The position numbers and the translations under genes are program-made. Shown piece after piece: positions 47,954 through 58,798 of a stretch of 64,000 bases of DNA (position 1 is the first letter of the stretch; every line of letters starts with the position of its first letter). A model generated the notes under the pieces. It was not told the DNA's origin. It saw only the letters and a list, made by a program, of their open reading frames with translations, and did not search any database. This stretch comes from Curvibacter lanceolatus ATCC 14669. Its GTDB lineage: Bacteria > Pseudomonadota > Gammaproteobacteria > Burkholderiales > Burkholderiaceae_C. The stretch is from NCBI RefSeq assembly GCF_000381265.1, contig NZ_KB906260.1, forward strand, positions 186,001 through 250,000. The letters are read 5' to 3'.

Positions 47954-50011
47954 ATGGCGCCCCCGCATGACCATGACCATGACCATGACCATGACCATGA
48001 CCATGACCACGGACACGGACACGGACACGGACACGGACACGGACACCAGCATGCCCATGGTGGCCCGCTGGGCGAGCATGCTGAACTGGTGTTCGCCTTG
48101 TTGGCAGGCGTTTTCGTGCTCGGGGGATGGTTGCTGGAGACCTGGCCGATCTCACCGGGCTGGATGGCGCTGGCCTGCTATGCCCTGGCCTATCTGGCGG
48201 GCGGTTGGTTCACCGTGGGTGAAGCCCTGGCCAACCTGCGCGCGCGCCGGTTCGAAATCGACACCCTGATGCTGGTGGCGGCTGCCGGTGCAGCCGCCCT
48301 GGGGCAATGGGCCGAGGGCGGCCTGCTGCTGTTCCTGTTCAGCCTGGGCCACTCCCTGGAGCACTTTGCCATGGGGCGGGCCCGGCGGGCCATCGAGGCC
48401 CTGTCCCAGTTTGCGCCGGAACGGGCCACCCTGCGCGAAGGCGAGCACACCCGCGAGGTGGACGTGAGCACCTTGCGTGCCGGCGACCAGGTCCTGGTCA
48501 AACCCAACGAGCGCTTTCCCGCCGATGGCTTTGTGTTGGCCGGCCAGAGCAGCGTGAACCAGGCCCCGATCACCGGGGAAAGCTTGCCCGTCGAGAAGGT
48601 GCCCGTCAGCACACCCCAGACGGCCCTGCGCGATTTCGCGCGCCTGCCCGCCAGGCATCGGGTGTTTGCCGGCAGCCTCAATGGGCGGGGTGCGCTGGAG
48701 GTGGTGGTGGCGCGCGTGGCCAGCGAATCCACCATGGCCCGCATGGTGCGGCTGGTCACCGAGGCGCAGACCCAGCGCTCGCCCACGCAGACCTTCACCG
48801 AACGCTTCGAGCGTGTGTTCGTGCCCCTGGTGTTGGGTTTCGTGTTGCTGCTGCTGTTCGCCTGGGTGGTGGTGGATGAGCCGTTCTCGGCCAGCTTCTA
48901 CCGCGCCATGGCGGTGCTGGTGGCGGCCAGCCCCTGCGCCTTGGCCATCTCGGTGCCCAGCGCCGTGCTCAGCGGCGTGGCCCGTGCCGGGCATGGCGGG
49001 GTGTTGATCAAGGGTGGCGCCCCGCTGGAGAGCCTGGGGCGCCTCGATGCCATGGCCTTCGACAAAACCGGCACTCTGACCGAAGGCAAGCCCCGGCTGA
49101 CCGATGTTCAGCCAGCGGCCGGGGTCTCCGATGAAGAACTGCTGACGGTGGCCCTGGCGGTCGAACGCCACAGCGACCACCCGCTGGCCGCCGCCGTGGT
49201 GGAAGGGGCCCAGGAGCGCCTGGGGCCTTTGGCCAGCGTACCCGAGGTGCTGGGCCTGCAAAGCCTCACAGGCCTGGGCGTGACGGCCCGGGTGGGCCAG
49301 CAGACCGCCTGCATCGGCAAACCGGCCCTGTTCAGCCGCTTGGGCCTGGCCGCCCCCGACGCGACGCTGCAGCAGGCCCGCGAGGCGCTGGAGCAGGCGG
49401 GGCGAAGCACCATGCTGGTCCGCCTGGGGCAACGCGATCTGGGCGTGCTGGGGCTGATGGACACCCCCCGCCCCGGCGCCGCCGCGGTGATGCAGGCGCT
49501 GCGGGCGCTGGGCATCCAACGCCTGATCATGATCTCGGGTGACAACCAGCAGGTGGCCGAGGCCGTGGCCCACGCCATCGGCCTCACCGAAGCCCGCGGC
49601 GAGTTGATGCCCGAGGACAAGGTGCAGGCCATCCAGGCACTGCGGGCCGATGGCGGCCAGGTGGCCATGGTGGGCGATGGCGTGAACGACGCCCCCGCCA
49701 TGGCCCATGCCACGGTCGGCATCGCCATGGGGGCGGCGGGGTCGGATGTGGCGCTGGAGACGGCCGACGTCGCCCTGCTGGGTGATGACCTGGCCCAGTT
49801 GCCGTTTGCGGTCGGGCTGTCACGCCAGACCAGCCGGATCATCCGGCAGAACCTGTGGGTGAGCCTGGGGGTGGTGGCCCTGCTGCTGCCCGCCACCCTG
49901 CTGGGCCTGAACATGGGCACCGCCGTGCTGTTCCATGAAGGCTCGACCCTGCTGGTGGTGGTGAACGCGCTGCGCCTGCTGCGCTATCCGCTGCGGCGCC
50001 CTGCGGCCTGA
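47954..50011 (+). CDS. P1B-type heavy-metal ATPase with histidine-repeat N terminus
   Basis: A 685-residue inner-membrane metal exporter. Residues 5-36 are a His tract: seven HD, six HG, then HQHAHG. About eight hydrophobic segments follow; the actuator TGES is at 208-210, the metal-site motif is SPC (326-328), the phosphorylation site is D370-KTGT, and GDGVNDAP is present. SPC plus HEGST (661-665) in the last membrane segment are marks of the P1B-4 subgroup (Co2+, Fe2+, Zn2+ or Cd2+) instead of CPC ZntA/CopA types; eight segments is more than usual for that subgroup. No HMA domain is present. ATG at 47954 follows GGAAGGAAG. Confidence 0.92.
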   Translation: MAPPHDHDHDHDHDHDHDHGHGHGHGHGHGHQHAHGGPLGEHAELVFALLAGVFVLGGWLLETWPISPGWMALACYALAYLAGGWFTVGEALANLRARRFEIDTLMLVAAAGAAALGQWAEGGLLLFLFSLGHSLEHFAMGRARRAIEALSQFAPERATLREGEHTREVDVSTLRAGDQVLVKPNERFPADGFVLAGQSSVNQAPITGESLPVEKVPVSTPQTALRDFARLPARHRVFAGSLNGRGALEVVVARVASESTMARMVRLVTEAQTQRSPTQTFTERFERVFVPLVLGFVLLLLFAWVVVDEPFSASFYRAMAVLVAASPCALAISVPSAVLSGVARAGHGGVLIKGGAPLESLGRLDAMAFDKTGTLTEGKPRLTDVQPAAGVSDEELLTVALAVERHSDHPLAAAVVEGAQERLGPLASVPEVLGLQSLTGLGVTARVGQQTACIGKPALFSRLGLAAPDATLQQAREALEQAGRSTMLVRLGQRDLGVLGLMDTPRPGAAAVMQALRALGIQRLIMISGDNQQVAEAVAHAIGLTEARGELMPEDKVQAIQALRADGGQVAMVGDGVNDAPAMAHATVGIAMGAAGSDVALETADVALLGDDLAQLPFAVGLSRQTSRIIRQNLWVSLGVVALLLPATLLGLNMGTAVLFHEGSTLLVVVNALRLLRYPLRRPAA
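47966..48043 (+). repeat. hexanucleotide repeats encoding the His tract
   Basis: Seven perfect copies of CATGAC (47966-48007) are followed by six perfect copies of CACGGA (48008-48043). Each unit is two codons, so gain or loss of copies changes the number of histidines without shifting the frame. Confidence 0.95.
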
Positions 50012-50018
50012 AGCCCCC

Positions 50019-50056
50019 AAAAAAATCGGCCACCGACTGGGACGTGCGGTGGCCGA
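50019..50056 (-). terminator. rho-independent terminator of the phosphoribosyltransferase gene
   Basis: TCGGCCACCG (50026-50035) pairs perfectly with 50047-50056 around an 11-base loop, with a T run of seven on the minus strand. It also lies 15 bases after the convergent ATPase stop. Confidence 0.88.
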
Positions 50057-50078
50057 CAGCTTGGATCGAGTGAAAGAC

Positions 50079-50603
50079 TCAGATCTTCCACTTCTCCAGC
50101 AGCTTTTCGGGGCGCAGGCTGTCGTAGCTCTCGAAGGGCTGGTGGATCCAGGGGTTGGTGGGCAGGTATTCCACCGAGTAGTCGGGCGTGAAGATGGACA
50201 GCTGCTTGGTCCAGATCACCGCGCTGCGCAGCTCGGTGATGGGGGCATAGTTGTTCTTCAGCATCTGGATCACCGCGTTCAGGGTGTGACCCGAATCGGC
50301 CAGGTCATCGACCAGCAGCACACGGCCGGCGATCTCACCCTTGGGGGTGGTGATGAAGCGTGCGATGTCGAGGTGGCCTTGCACCGTGCCGGCTTCGGCG
50401 CGGTACGAGCTGGTGGACATGATGGCCAGCGGCTTGTCGAAGATGCGGCTCAGGATGTCGCCCGGGCGCATGCCCCCGCGCGCCAGGCACAGGATGGTGT
50501 CGAACTGCCAACCCGATTGGTGGATCTTGATGGCCAGCTTCTCGATGAGGCTGTGGTACTCGTCGTAGCTCACGTACAGGTGTTTACCGTCTTCGGTCAG
50601 CAT
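50079..50603 (-). CDS. purine phosphoribosyltransferase family protein
   Basis: A 174-residue type I phosphoribosyltransferase. The PRPP-binding motif is VLLVDDLADSGHTL (about residues 95-108), and CLARGGMRPGDILSR is the N-terminal loop. Size and the linked purA gene suggest hypoxanthine, guanine or xanthine salvage, but members of this family may be regulatory. It lies downstream of purA in the hfq-hisZ-purA cluster, a position seen in many betaproteobacteria. A terminator-like hairpin separates it from purA. Confidence 0.88.
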   Translation of the reverse strand: MLTEDGKHLYVSYDEYHSLIEKLAIKIHQSGWQFDTILCLARGGMRPGDILSRIFDKPLAIMSTSSYRAEAGTVQGHLDIARFITTPKGEIAGRVLLVDDLADSGHTLNAVIQMLKNNYAPITELRSAVIWTKQLSIFTPDYSVEYLPTNPWIHQPFESYDSLRPEKLLEKWKI

Positions 50604-50628
50604 CTGATTTGCTCCTGGATAGATCGCT

Positions 50629-50658
50629 AAAAAGCCCGCCGCACGCTTGCGACGGGCT
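50629..50658 (-). terminator. probable terminator of purA
   Basis: AGCCCG (50633-50638) pairs with CGGGCT (50653-50658) and inner CGC with GCG, followed on the minus strand by a T run. It lies 75 bases after the purA stop, just before the phosphoribosyltransferase gene. Confidence 0.7.
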
Positions 50659-50732
50659 CATTATTCATGAATTTGTAAAGAAAAGAAGCCTGTTTCAGCC
50701 TGGGTCGTCAACCCGGGCCTCAGCCGAAGTGA

Positions 50733-53268
<2,536 letters not shown>

Positions 53269-53320
53269 GGTGATGGGGGGGCTGTTAAAAACGTGATTTT
53301 ACAGATGTTGGCCCGCCCAC

Positions 53321-53512
53321 TCAGGACAGGGCCCACACCAGTGCCAGACCGGCCAGCACACTGAGCAGGCCGATGAAGCGGATCTGACCGTCCTGCAGTT
53401 GCAGCAGGCGGGTGAATGTCTGACGCCAGGCGCTGGGTGACAGGAAGGGGAAAAGCCCCTCAATCACCAAGACAAAGCCCAGCGCCAGCCACAGCGCATC
53501 AGAGTCCAACAC
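53321..53512 (-). CDS. DUF2065 small membrane protein (YjeT-like)
   Basis: A 63-residue protein with two membrane helices (about 5-24 and 44-62) and a short polar loop with AWRQTFTRLLQLQDGQIRFIG. It belongs to the DUF2065/YjeT family, which is often next to hflC. Function is unknown; a role with the HflKC complex is suggested only by linkage. The start is GTG, six bases after the hflC stop. Confidence 0.9.
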   Translation of the reverse strand: MLDSDALWLALGFVLVIEGLFPFLSPSAWRQTFTRLLQLQDGQIRFIGLLSVLAGLALVWALS

Positions 53513-53518
53513 CCGCGC

Positions 53519-54421
53519 TCACTTCTTGCCGGCAGGGGCTGTGGGTGCAGCGCCGCGGAAGATGCGGAAGAACTCGGAGGTGGATGGATCGACCACCACC
53601 ACATCGCTCTTCTTGTTCAGGGTGGCCTTGTAGGCGTCCAGGCTGCGGTAGAACTGCGCGAACTGCGGATCTTTGCCGAAGGCCTCGGCATAGGTGCGGG
53701 CCGCCTCGGCATCGCCCTCGCCCTTGATCTGCTGCGCTTCGCGGTAGGCGTTCGCCACCGTGATTTCGCGTTGACGATCGGCGTCGGCCCGGATCTTTTC
53801 ACCCTCGGCGCCCCCGGTGGAGCGCAACTCGTTGGCCACGCGCTTGCGCTCGGCCTCCATGCGGCGGTAGACCGACTCGGTGATGGCGTCCACGTAGTCG
53901 ACACGGGTGACGCGCACGTCCACCACATCCACGCCCCAGGGCTTGTCGCCCTTGACCACCTTGAGTACCTCGCGCCGCACATCGTTCATGACCGCTTCGC
54001 GCTTGGCCGACAGCAGCTCCTTGACGGTGTGCTTGTTGACCTCTTCCTGGAACGCATTGCGCACCACGCGGTTGAGCTGGTTGGCACCGGCGGTCTCATC
54101 CAGACCCACGTTGCGGATGTACTCCAGCGGGTCGGCGATGCGCCAGCGCACATACCAATCGATCACCACGCGCTGCTTCTCAGCGGTCAGCATGGGCTCG
54201 GTGTCGGTGCTGTCGAGCATGAGCAGCCGCTTGTCGATGTACGACACGTTCTGGAACGGCGGCGGCAGCTTGAAGTTCAGGCCGGGCTCGGTGATGACTT
54301 CCTTGATCTGCCCCAGGGCGTAGACCACCCCGAACTGACGCTGGTCAACCACGAACAGCATGGAGCTCAGCAGCGCGAGGGCCACCAGCAACGATGAAAT
54401 GAAAAATCCGATTCTGTTCAC
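53519..54421 (-). CDS. hflC: HflC, SPFH-family membrane protease modulator
   Basis: A 300-residue protein with one N-terminal membrane anchor (about 7-25) and a periplasmic SPFH/band 7 domain (GLNFKLPPPFQNVSYIDKRLLMLD region), then a coiled-coil with EGEKIRADADRQREITVANA. HflC and HflK form a large cage that restrains the FtsH protease. The gene starts with GTG, preceded by GGAG at fair spacing, 11 bases after hflK. Confidence 0.96.
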   Translation of the reverse strand: MNRIGFFISSLLVALALLSSMLFVVDQRQFGVVYALGQIKEVITEPGLNFKLPPPFQNVSYIDKRLLMLDSTDTEPMLTAEKQRVVIDWYVRWRIADPLEYIRNVGLDETAGANQLNRVVRNAFQEEVNKHTVKELLSAKREAVMNDVRREVLKVVKGDKPWGVDVVDVRVTRVDYVDAITESVYRRMEAERKRVANELRSTGGAEGEKIRADADRQREITVANAYREAQQIKGEGDAEAARTYAEAFGKDPQFAQFYRSLDAYKATLNKKSDVVVVDPSTSEFFRIFRGAAPTAPAGKK

Positions 54422-54432
54422 GAAGCTACTCC

Positions 54433-55791
54433 CTAGCGCGACTCGCGGTCACGCGAGCGGCCGTTGTCACGAGCACGCGACTCGTTGGAAAACGCAGCAC
54501 CGGTGGCCGGTGCGCTGGCGGGGGCCTGAGGCACGGCGGCGGCAGCGGGTGCAGCCTCCACCGTCGCAGACCCTGCCTGCTGCAGGATCTTGTCGAGTGG
54601 CATGTACAGCAGGTTGCCACCTTGGCGCGACTCGACCAGCACCTTGGTCACGTTGCCGTAGATCTGCTGCATGGTGTCGATGTACATGCGGTCACGTGTG
54701 ACCTGGGGCGCCTTCTGGTATTCGGTCAGCACGGACTTGAAGCGTTGCGCATCACCCTGGGCCTGGGCCACGATGCGACCCTTGTAAGCCTCGGCCTCTT
54801 CCTTCAGGCGGGAGGCCGAGCCCACCGCACGCGGAATCACGTCGTTGGCATAGGCCTGGGCCTCGTTCTTGGCACGTTCACGCTCCTGGCCGGCCTTGAG
54901 CACATCGTCAAAGGCCGCCTGCACCTGCTCGGGTGGGCGCACGCCCCCTTGCTGCAGGTTGATGCCCACCACCTCGACACCGACCTTGTAGCGGTCGAGG
55001 ATGCTTTGCATCAGCGCACGCACACGGGGTGCAATCTGGTCGCGCTCATCGGACAAGGCCGTGTCCATGCGCATCTTGCCGACCACTTCACGCACGGCAG
55101 TCTCGGCCGCCTGCACCACGGACTCGCCCGGGTTCTTGGATTCGAACAGCCAGGCCCGTGCGTCATTGAGGCGGTACTGCACGGCGAACTTGATTTCGAC
55201 GATGTTCTCGTCTTCGGTCAGCATGGCAGAGTCGCGCAGACCCGTGCTCTTGATGACCGTATCGCGGCCCACGTCCACCGAGCGGATCTGGGTGACAAAC
55301 ACCAGCTCGTGGCGCTGGATCGGGTAAGGCAGGCGCCAGTTGAAGCCCGCCCCCACGGTCGACTTGTAACGGCCGAACTGCGTGATCACGGCCTGCTGGC
55401 CTTCCTGGACGATGAAGAAGCCGGTGCCCAGCCAGATCAGCACGGCCACGGCCGCGATCAGCCCCACACCGACGCCGGCGCTCTTCATGTCGGGCTGGTA
55501 GCCACCGCCACCGCCCTTGCCACCCGAGCCACCGCCCTGCCCGCCCCCCTGGCCGCCGAACAGCTTGCCCAGTTTGCGGTTGAGGTCACGCCACAGTTCG
55601 TCGAGATCCGGCGGAACCTGCTGGCCACCCTGCCCGCGCGGCTTGTGTTGCTCGGGAGCCTCCTTGTCCGGACGGCCACGTTCACCGGAGGCGTCATCCC
55701 CCCGACCCCAGCGTGGATCGTTGAGATTGAACATCCCCTTGATGCGACCCGGCAGAGCCGGCCAGCGCAAGGCTTTGGTCTTGAAGTTCAT
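54433..55791 (-). CDS. hflK: HflK, SPFH-family membrane protease modulator
   Basis: A 452-residue partner of HflC. The cytoplasmic N terminus (FNLNDPRWGRGDD, then Gly/Gln-rich from about 60-115) leads to one membrane helix (about 122-142), the SPFH domain (EGQQAVITQFGRYKSTV), and a coiled-coil. The tail is Ala-rich and ends in a charged Arg/Asp/Ser stretch. ATG at 55791 is chosen because AAAGAG lies 8 bases upstream; 55797 and 55734 are alternatives. It lies 40 bases after hflX. Confidence 0.95.
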   Translation of the reverse strand: MNFKTKALRWPALPGRIKGMFNLNDPRWGRGDDASGERGRPDKEAPEQHKPRGQGGQQVPPDLDELWRDLNRKLGKLFGGQGGGQGGGSGGKGGGGGYQPDMKSAGVGVGLIAAVAVLIWLGTGFFIVQEGQQAVITQFGRYKSTVGAGFNWRLPYPIQRHELVFVTQIRSVDVGRDTVIKSTGLRDSAMLTEDENIVEIKFAVQYRLNDARAWLFESKNPGESVVQAAETAVREVVGKMRMDTALSDERDQIAPRVRALMQSILDRYKVGVEVVGINLQQGGVRPPEQVQAAFDDVLKAGQERERAKNEAQAYANDVIPRAVGSASRLKEEAEAYKGRIVAQAQGDAQRFKSVLTEYQKAPQVTRDRMYIDTMQQIYGNVTKVLVESRQGGNLLYMPLDKILQQAGSATVEAAPAAAAVPQAPASAPATGAAFSNESRARDNGRSRDRESR

Positions 55792-55831
55792 TCGCATTGC
55801 TCTTTTCTTGTACGGGACTGATTGTGCCCAA

Positions 55832-57007
55832 TCAGGACGAAGGAAGTGCCAATTCCGTGGCGCCGGCTGCGGGATCTGTGGCGGGCGCCAAATGCGCCAG
55901 GGCCAGGGCCGCCAGCTGCTGACGCAGCACCGGCAGGCCTTCGCCACTGCGCGCACTCAGGAACACGCGGGGCACCTGCCGGCCGGCCAGCTCATAGGTG
56001 TCCAGCGCCTGCAGCGGACGCTGCGCCTCATCGATCGCATCGAGCTTGTTGAAGACCAGCAGTTGCGGCACATCGGCCGCGCCGATCTCGCCCAGCACAC
56101 GCAGGACCTCGTTGAGTTGTTCGGGGTAATCCGGGTTGGCCGCATCCACCACATGCAGCAGCAGATCGGCGTCGGTGGCCTCTTGCAGCGTGGCCTGGAA
56201 GGCATCGATCAGCCCGTGCGGCAGGTCACGGATGAAGCCCACCGTGTCGGACAAGGACACCGAACGCCCGGCCTCGCCCAGATAGAGCTGGCGGGTGGTG
56301 GTGTCCAGGGTGGCAAAAAGCTGGTCGGCCGCATAGGCCCGGGCCTTCACCAGGGCGTTGAACAGCGTCGACTTGCCGGCGTTGGTGTAGCCCACCAGCG
56401 AGATGTTGAAGGTGTCGCGGCGCTCGCGCTGGCGGCGCTGGGTACTGCGCTGGCGCTTGACCTTCTCGAGGCGCTCCTTGGTGCGCTTGATGGACTCGCC
56501 GATCATGCGGCGGTCCAGCTCGATCTGGGTTTCACCCGGACCGCCCCGGGCACCGATGCCCCCGCGCTGACGTTCCAGGTGGGACCAGCGGCGCACCAGG
56601 CGCGTGCTGATGTATTGCAAGCGGGCCAGCTCAACCTGCAGCCTGCCTTCGAAGCTGCGGGCGCGCTGGGCAAAGATTTCAAGAATGAGCAAGGTCCGGT
56701 CGTTGACCGGCAGGCCCAGGTGGCGCTCCAGGTTGCGCTGCTGGGCCGGGCTCAGGGATTGGTCGAACAAGACCTCGACGGCCCCGTGCTGTTCGGCCAT
56801 GAAACGGATCTCGTCCGCCTTGCCACTGCCGACAAACAGGGCCGCGTCCGGTGCCTTGCGCTTGCAGGTGATGCGCGCCACAGGCGCCAGACCTGCGGTC
56901 TCGGCGAGCAGACCCAGTTCTTCCAGGTCGGCATCGAAATGCGGGCCACCCAGGTCCACACCCACAAGGATGACCGGGGTGGGGGCAGGAGAATTCTTGT
57001 CAGTCAA
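55832..57007 (-). CDS. hflX: HflX, ribosome-associated GTPase
   Basis: A 391-residue GTPase that splits stalled or heat-damaged 70S ribosomes. The N-terminal HflX domain ends in the glycine-rich GIGARGGPGETQIELDRR; the G domain follows with P loop GYTNAGKSTLFN, switch DTVGFIRDLP and NKLD. The start appears to be TTG at 57007; no upstream ATG fits. A terminator-like hairpin lies between hfq and this gene, so expression is probably set by partial read-through. Confidence 0.95.
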   Translation of the reverse strand: MTDKNSPAPTPVILVGVDLGGPHFDADLEELGLLAETAGLAPVARITCKRKAPDAALFVGSGKADEIRFMAEQHGAVEVLFDQSLSPAQQRNLERHLGLPVNDRTLLILEIFAQRARSFEGRLQVELARLQYISTRLVRRWSHLERQRGGIGARGGPGETQIELDRRMIGESIKRTKERLEKVKRQRSTQRRQRERRDTFNISLVGYTNAGKSTLFNALVKARAYAADQLFATLDTTTRQLYLGEAGRSVSLSDTVGFIRDLPHGLIDAFQATLQEATDADLLLHVVDAANPDYPEQLNEVLRVLGEIGAADVPQLLVFNKLDAIDEAQRPLQALDTYELAGRQVPRVFLSARSGEGLPVLRQQLAALALAHLAPATDPAAGATELALPSS

Positions 57008-57022
57008 ATCAACAGAGCCTGT

Positions 57023-57062
57023 AAAAAAGCCGGCCGCCCCCCTTGCGGGGGACGGCCGGCTT
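57023..57062 (-). terminator. terminator between hfq and hflX
   Basis: AAGCCGGCCG (57027-57036) pairs with CGGCCGGCTT (57053-57062), extended by a C5/G5 stem, with six T on the minus strand. It begins six bases after the hfq stop and ends 16 bases before the hflX start. Confidence 0.88.
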
Positions 57063-57067
57063 CCGGA

Positions 57068-57319
57068 TCACTGTGCGGCTGCGGGCTCTGCAGCGTCAGC
57101 AGTGGAGAAGTTCACAGCACGACCCGGCACGATGGTCGAGATGGCATGCTTGTAAACCATTTGCGTCACGGTGTTGCGCAGCAACACCACGTACTGGTCG
57201 AACGACTCGATCTGGCCTTGAAGCTTGATGCCGTTGACGAGGTAAATCGACACCGGCACATGCTCGCGGCGCAGTGCGTTCAGGAACGGGTCTTGAAGAA
57301 GCTGCCCTTTATTGCTCAC
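57068..57319 (-). CDS. hfq: RNA chaperone Hfq
   Basis: An 83-residue Sm-like hexameric protein that pairs small RNAs with mRNAs. Sm1 is seen in [20 protein letters not shown] and Sm2 in the YKHAIST segment; [20 protein letters not shown] lies between. The C-terminal tail is short and Ala-rich. The GTG start at 57319 has GGAGA upstream; the longer in-frame start is inside the leader. It lies between der and hflX, as usual. Confidence 0.98.
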   Translation of the reverse strand: MSNKGQLLQDPFLNALRREHVPVSIYLVNGIKLQGQIESFDQYVVLLRNTVTQMVYKHAISTIVPGRAVNFSTADAAEPAAAQ

Positions 57320-57437
57320 GATATTCTCCGTGTTCAAAATGTTGTTGGAAAGCCAGACCTTACCACAGGCCCGGCCCCTGGCAAGACGCAAGGCCAATTT
57401 TCAGCGCCCGGCCTGCCGGTCCTGAGCCCGCAGGCGC

Positions 57438-58781
57438 TCAGTGCCCGTCCTTGTTGGCAAAGGGGTTTTCCGAGGTCTTGAGTTCAATTCGCAAAGGCGT
57501 GCCCACCAGGTTGAACTCCTTGCGGAAACGACCTTCGAGGAAGCGCTTGTAGGCCTCGGTCACGTGCTCCAGGGAGTTGCCGTGGATCACGATCACCGGC
57601 GGGTTCATGCCGCCCTGGTGGGCGTAGCGCAGCTTCGGACGGTACATGCCCGTCTTCTTGGGGGTCTGGAACTGCACGGCCTCCAGCAGCAGGCGGGTGA
57701 GCACCGGCGTGGGCATCTTGCAGGTGGCCGCCTTGTGGGCCTGCGCAATCGCCGACCACACCGGCCCCAGGCCCTGGCGCTTGCGTGCCGAGATGAAGTG
57801 CATCGAGGCGAACTTCAGAAAGGACAGGCGGGTCTCGATCGAACGTTCGACCAGTTGGCGCTGGTAGTCGTCCACCGCATCCCATTTGTTGATGGCGATC
57901 ACCACGGCGCGGCCGCTCTCCAGGATGTAGCCCGCAATGTGGGCGTCCTGATCGGTCACGCCCTGGGTGGCGTCGAGCAACAGCAGCACCACGTTGGCCG
58001 ATTCGATGGCCTGCAGCGTCTTGACCACCGAGAACTTCTCGATCGCTTCAAACACCTTGCCCTTGCGACGCAGCCCTGCGGTGTCCACCAGCTCGAAGCG
58101 CTGCCCATTGCGCTCGAAGGGCACCGAGATCGCATCGCGGGTGGTACCGGGCATGTCGAAGGCCACGAGTCGCTCTTCGCCCAGCCAGGTGTTGATCAGC
58201 GTTGATTTGCCGACATTGGGGCGCCCCGCCACGGCGAGCTTGATCAGGCCGGCATCGACCTCCTCGGCATCTTCGTCGGGCTCGGGCAGGTTCAGAGGCG
58301 CCAGCGCCAGATCGACCAGGCCACGGATGCCTTGGCCGTGCGCCGCCGACACCGGATAGACCTCGCCCAGACCCAGCTCATAGAACTCGGACAGCTGCAT
58401 GCCCTCTTTCATGCCTTCGGCCTTGTTGGCCGTCAGCACGCAGGGCTTGCCCAGGCGACGCAGGTACTTGGCGATGTCGTGGTCCTGGGCCGACAGGCCG
58501 GCCCGGGCATCCACGACGAAGACCACCACGTCGGCCTCGGCCACGGCCTGCTGGGTCTGCTTGGCCATTTCCTTGTAGATGCCGCTGGCGGCATCGGGCT
58601 CGAAGCCCCCGGTGTCGATCACGATGTACTCGTGCGCGCCTTGGCGGCCATTGCCATAGTGGCGGTCGCGGGTCAGGCCCGCAAAATCGGCCACGATGGC
58701 ATCACGCGACTTGGTGAGGCGGTTGAAAAGCGTCGACTTGCCGACATTGGGGCGCCCTACGAGCGCAATAACAGGTTTCAT
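57438..58781 (-). CDS. der: ribosome biogenesis GTPase Der
   Basis: A 447-residue protein with two tandem GTPase domains, P loops [12 protein letters not shown] at residue 8 and [12 protein letters not shown] at about 185, and a C-terminal KH-like domain with [16 protein letters not shown]. It is needed for 50S subunit assembly. Length is normal (about 445-490). It starts 17 bases after bamB ends and lies 118 bases before hfq. Confidence 0.98.
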   Translation of the reverse strand: MKPVIALVGRPNVGKSTLFNRLTKSRDAIVADFAGLTRDRHYGNGRQGAHEYIVIDTGGFEPDAASGIYKEMAKQTQQAVAEADVVVFVVDARAGLSAQDHDIAKYLRRLGKPCVLTANKAEGMKEGMQLSEFYELGLGEVYPVSAAHGQGIRGLVDLALAPLNLPEPDEDAEEVDAGLIKLAVAGRPNVGKSTLINTWLGEERLVAFDMPGTTRDAISVPFERNGQRFELVDTAGLRRKGKVFEAIEKFSVVKTLQAIESANVVLLLLDATQGVTDQDAHIAGYILESGRAVVIAINKWDAVDDYQRQLVERSIETRLSFLKFASMHFISARKRQGLGPVWSAIAQAHKAATCKMPTPVLTRLLLEAVQFQTPKKTGMYRPKLRYAHQGGMNPPVIVIHGNSLEHVTEAYKRFLEGRFRKEFNLVGTPLRIELKTSENPFANKDGH

Positions 58782-58798
58782 GCAGCATTACCGCCGAT

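Noticed and set aside
47954-48060. His-repeat DNA as a CRISPR-like array
   Set aside because: The repeats are contiguous hexamers without spacers and are read in frame as the start of the ATPase.
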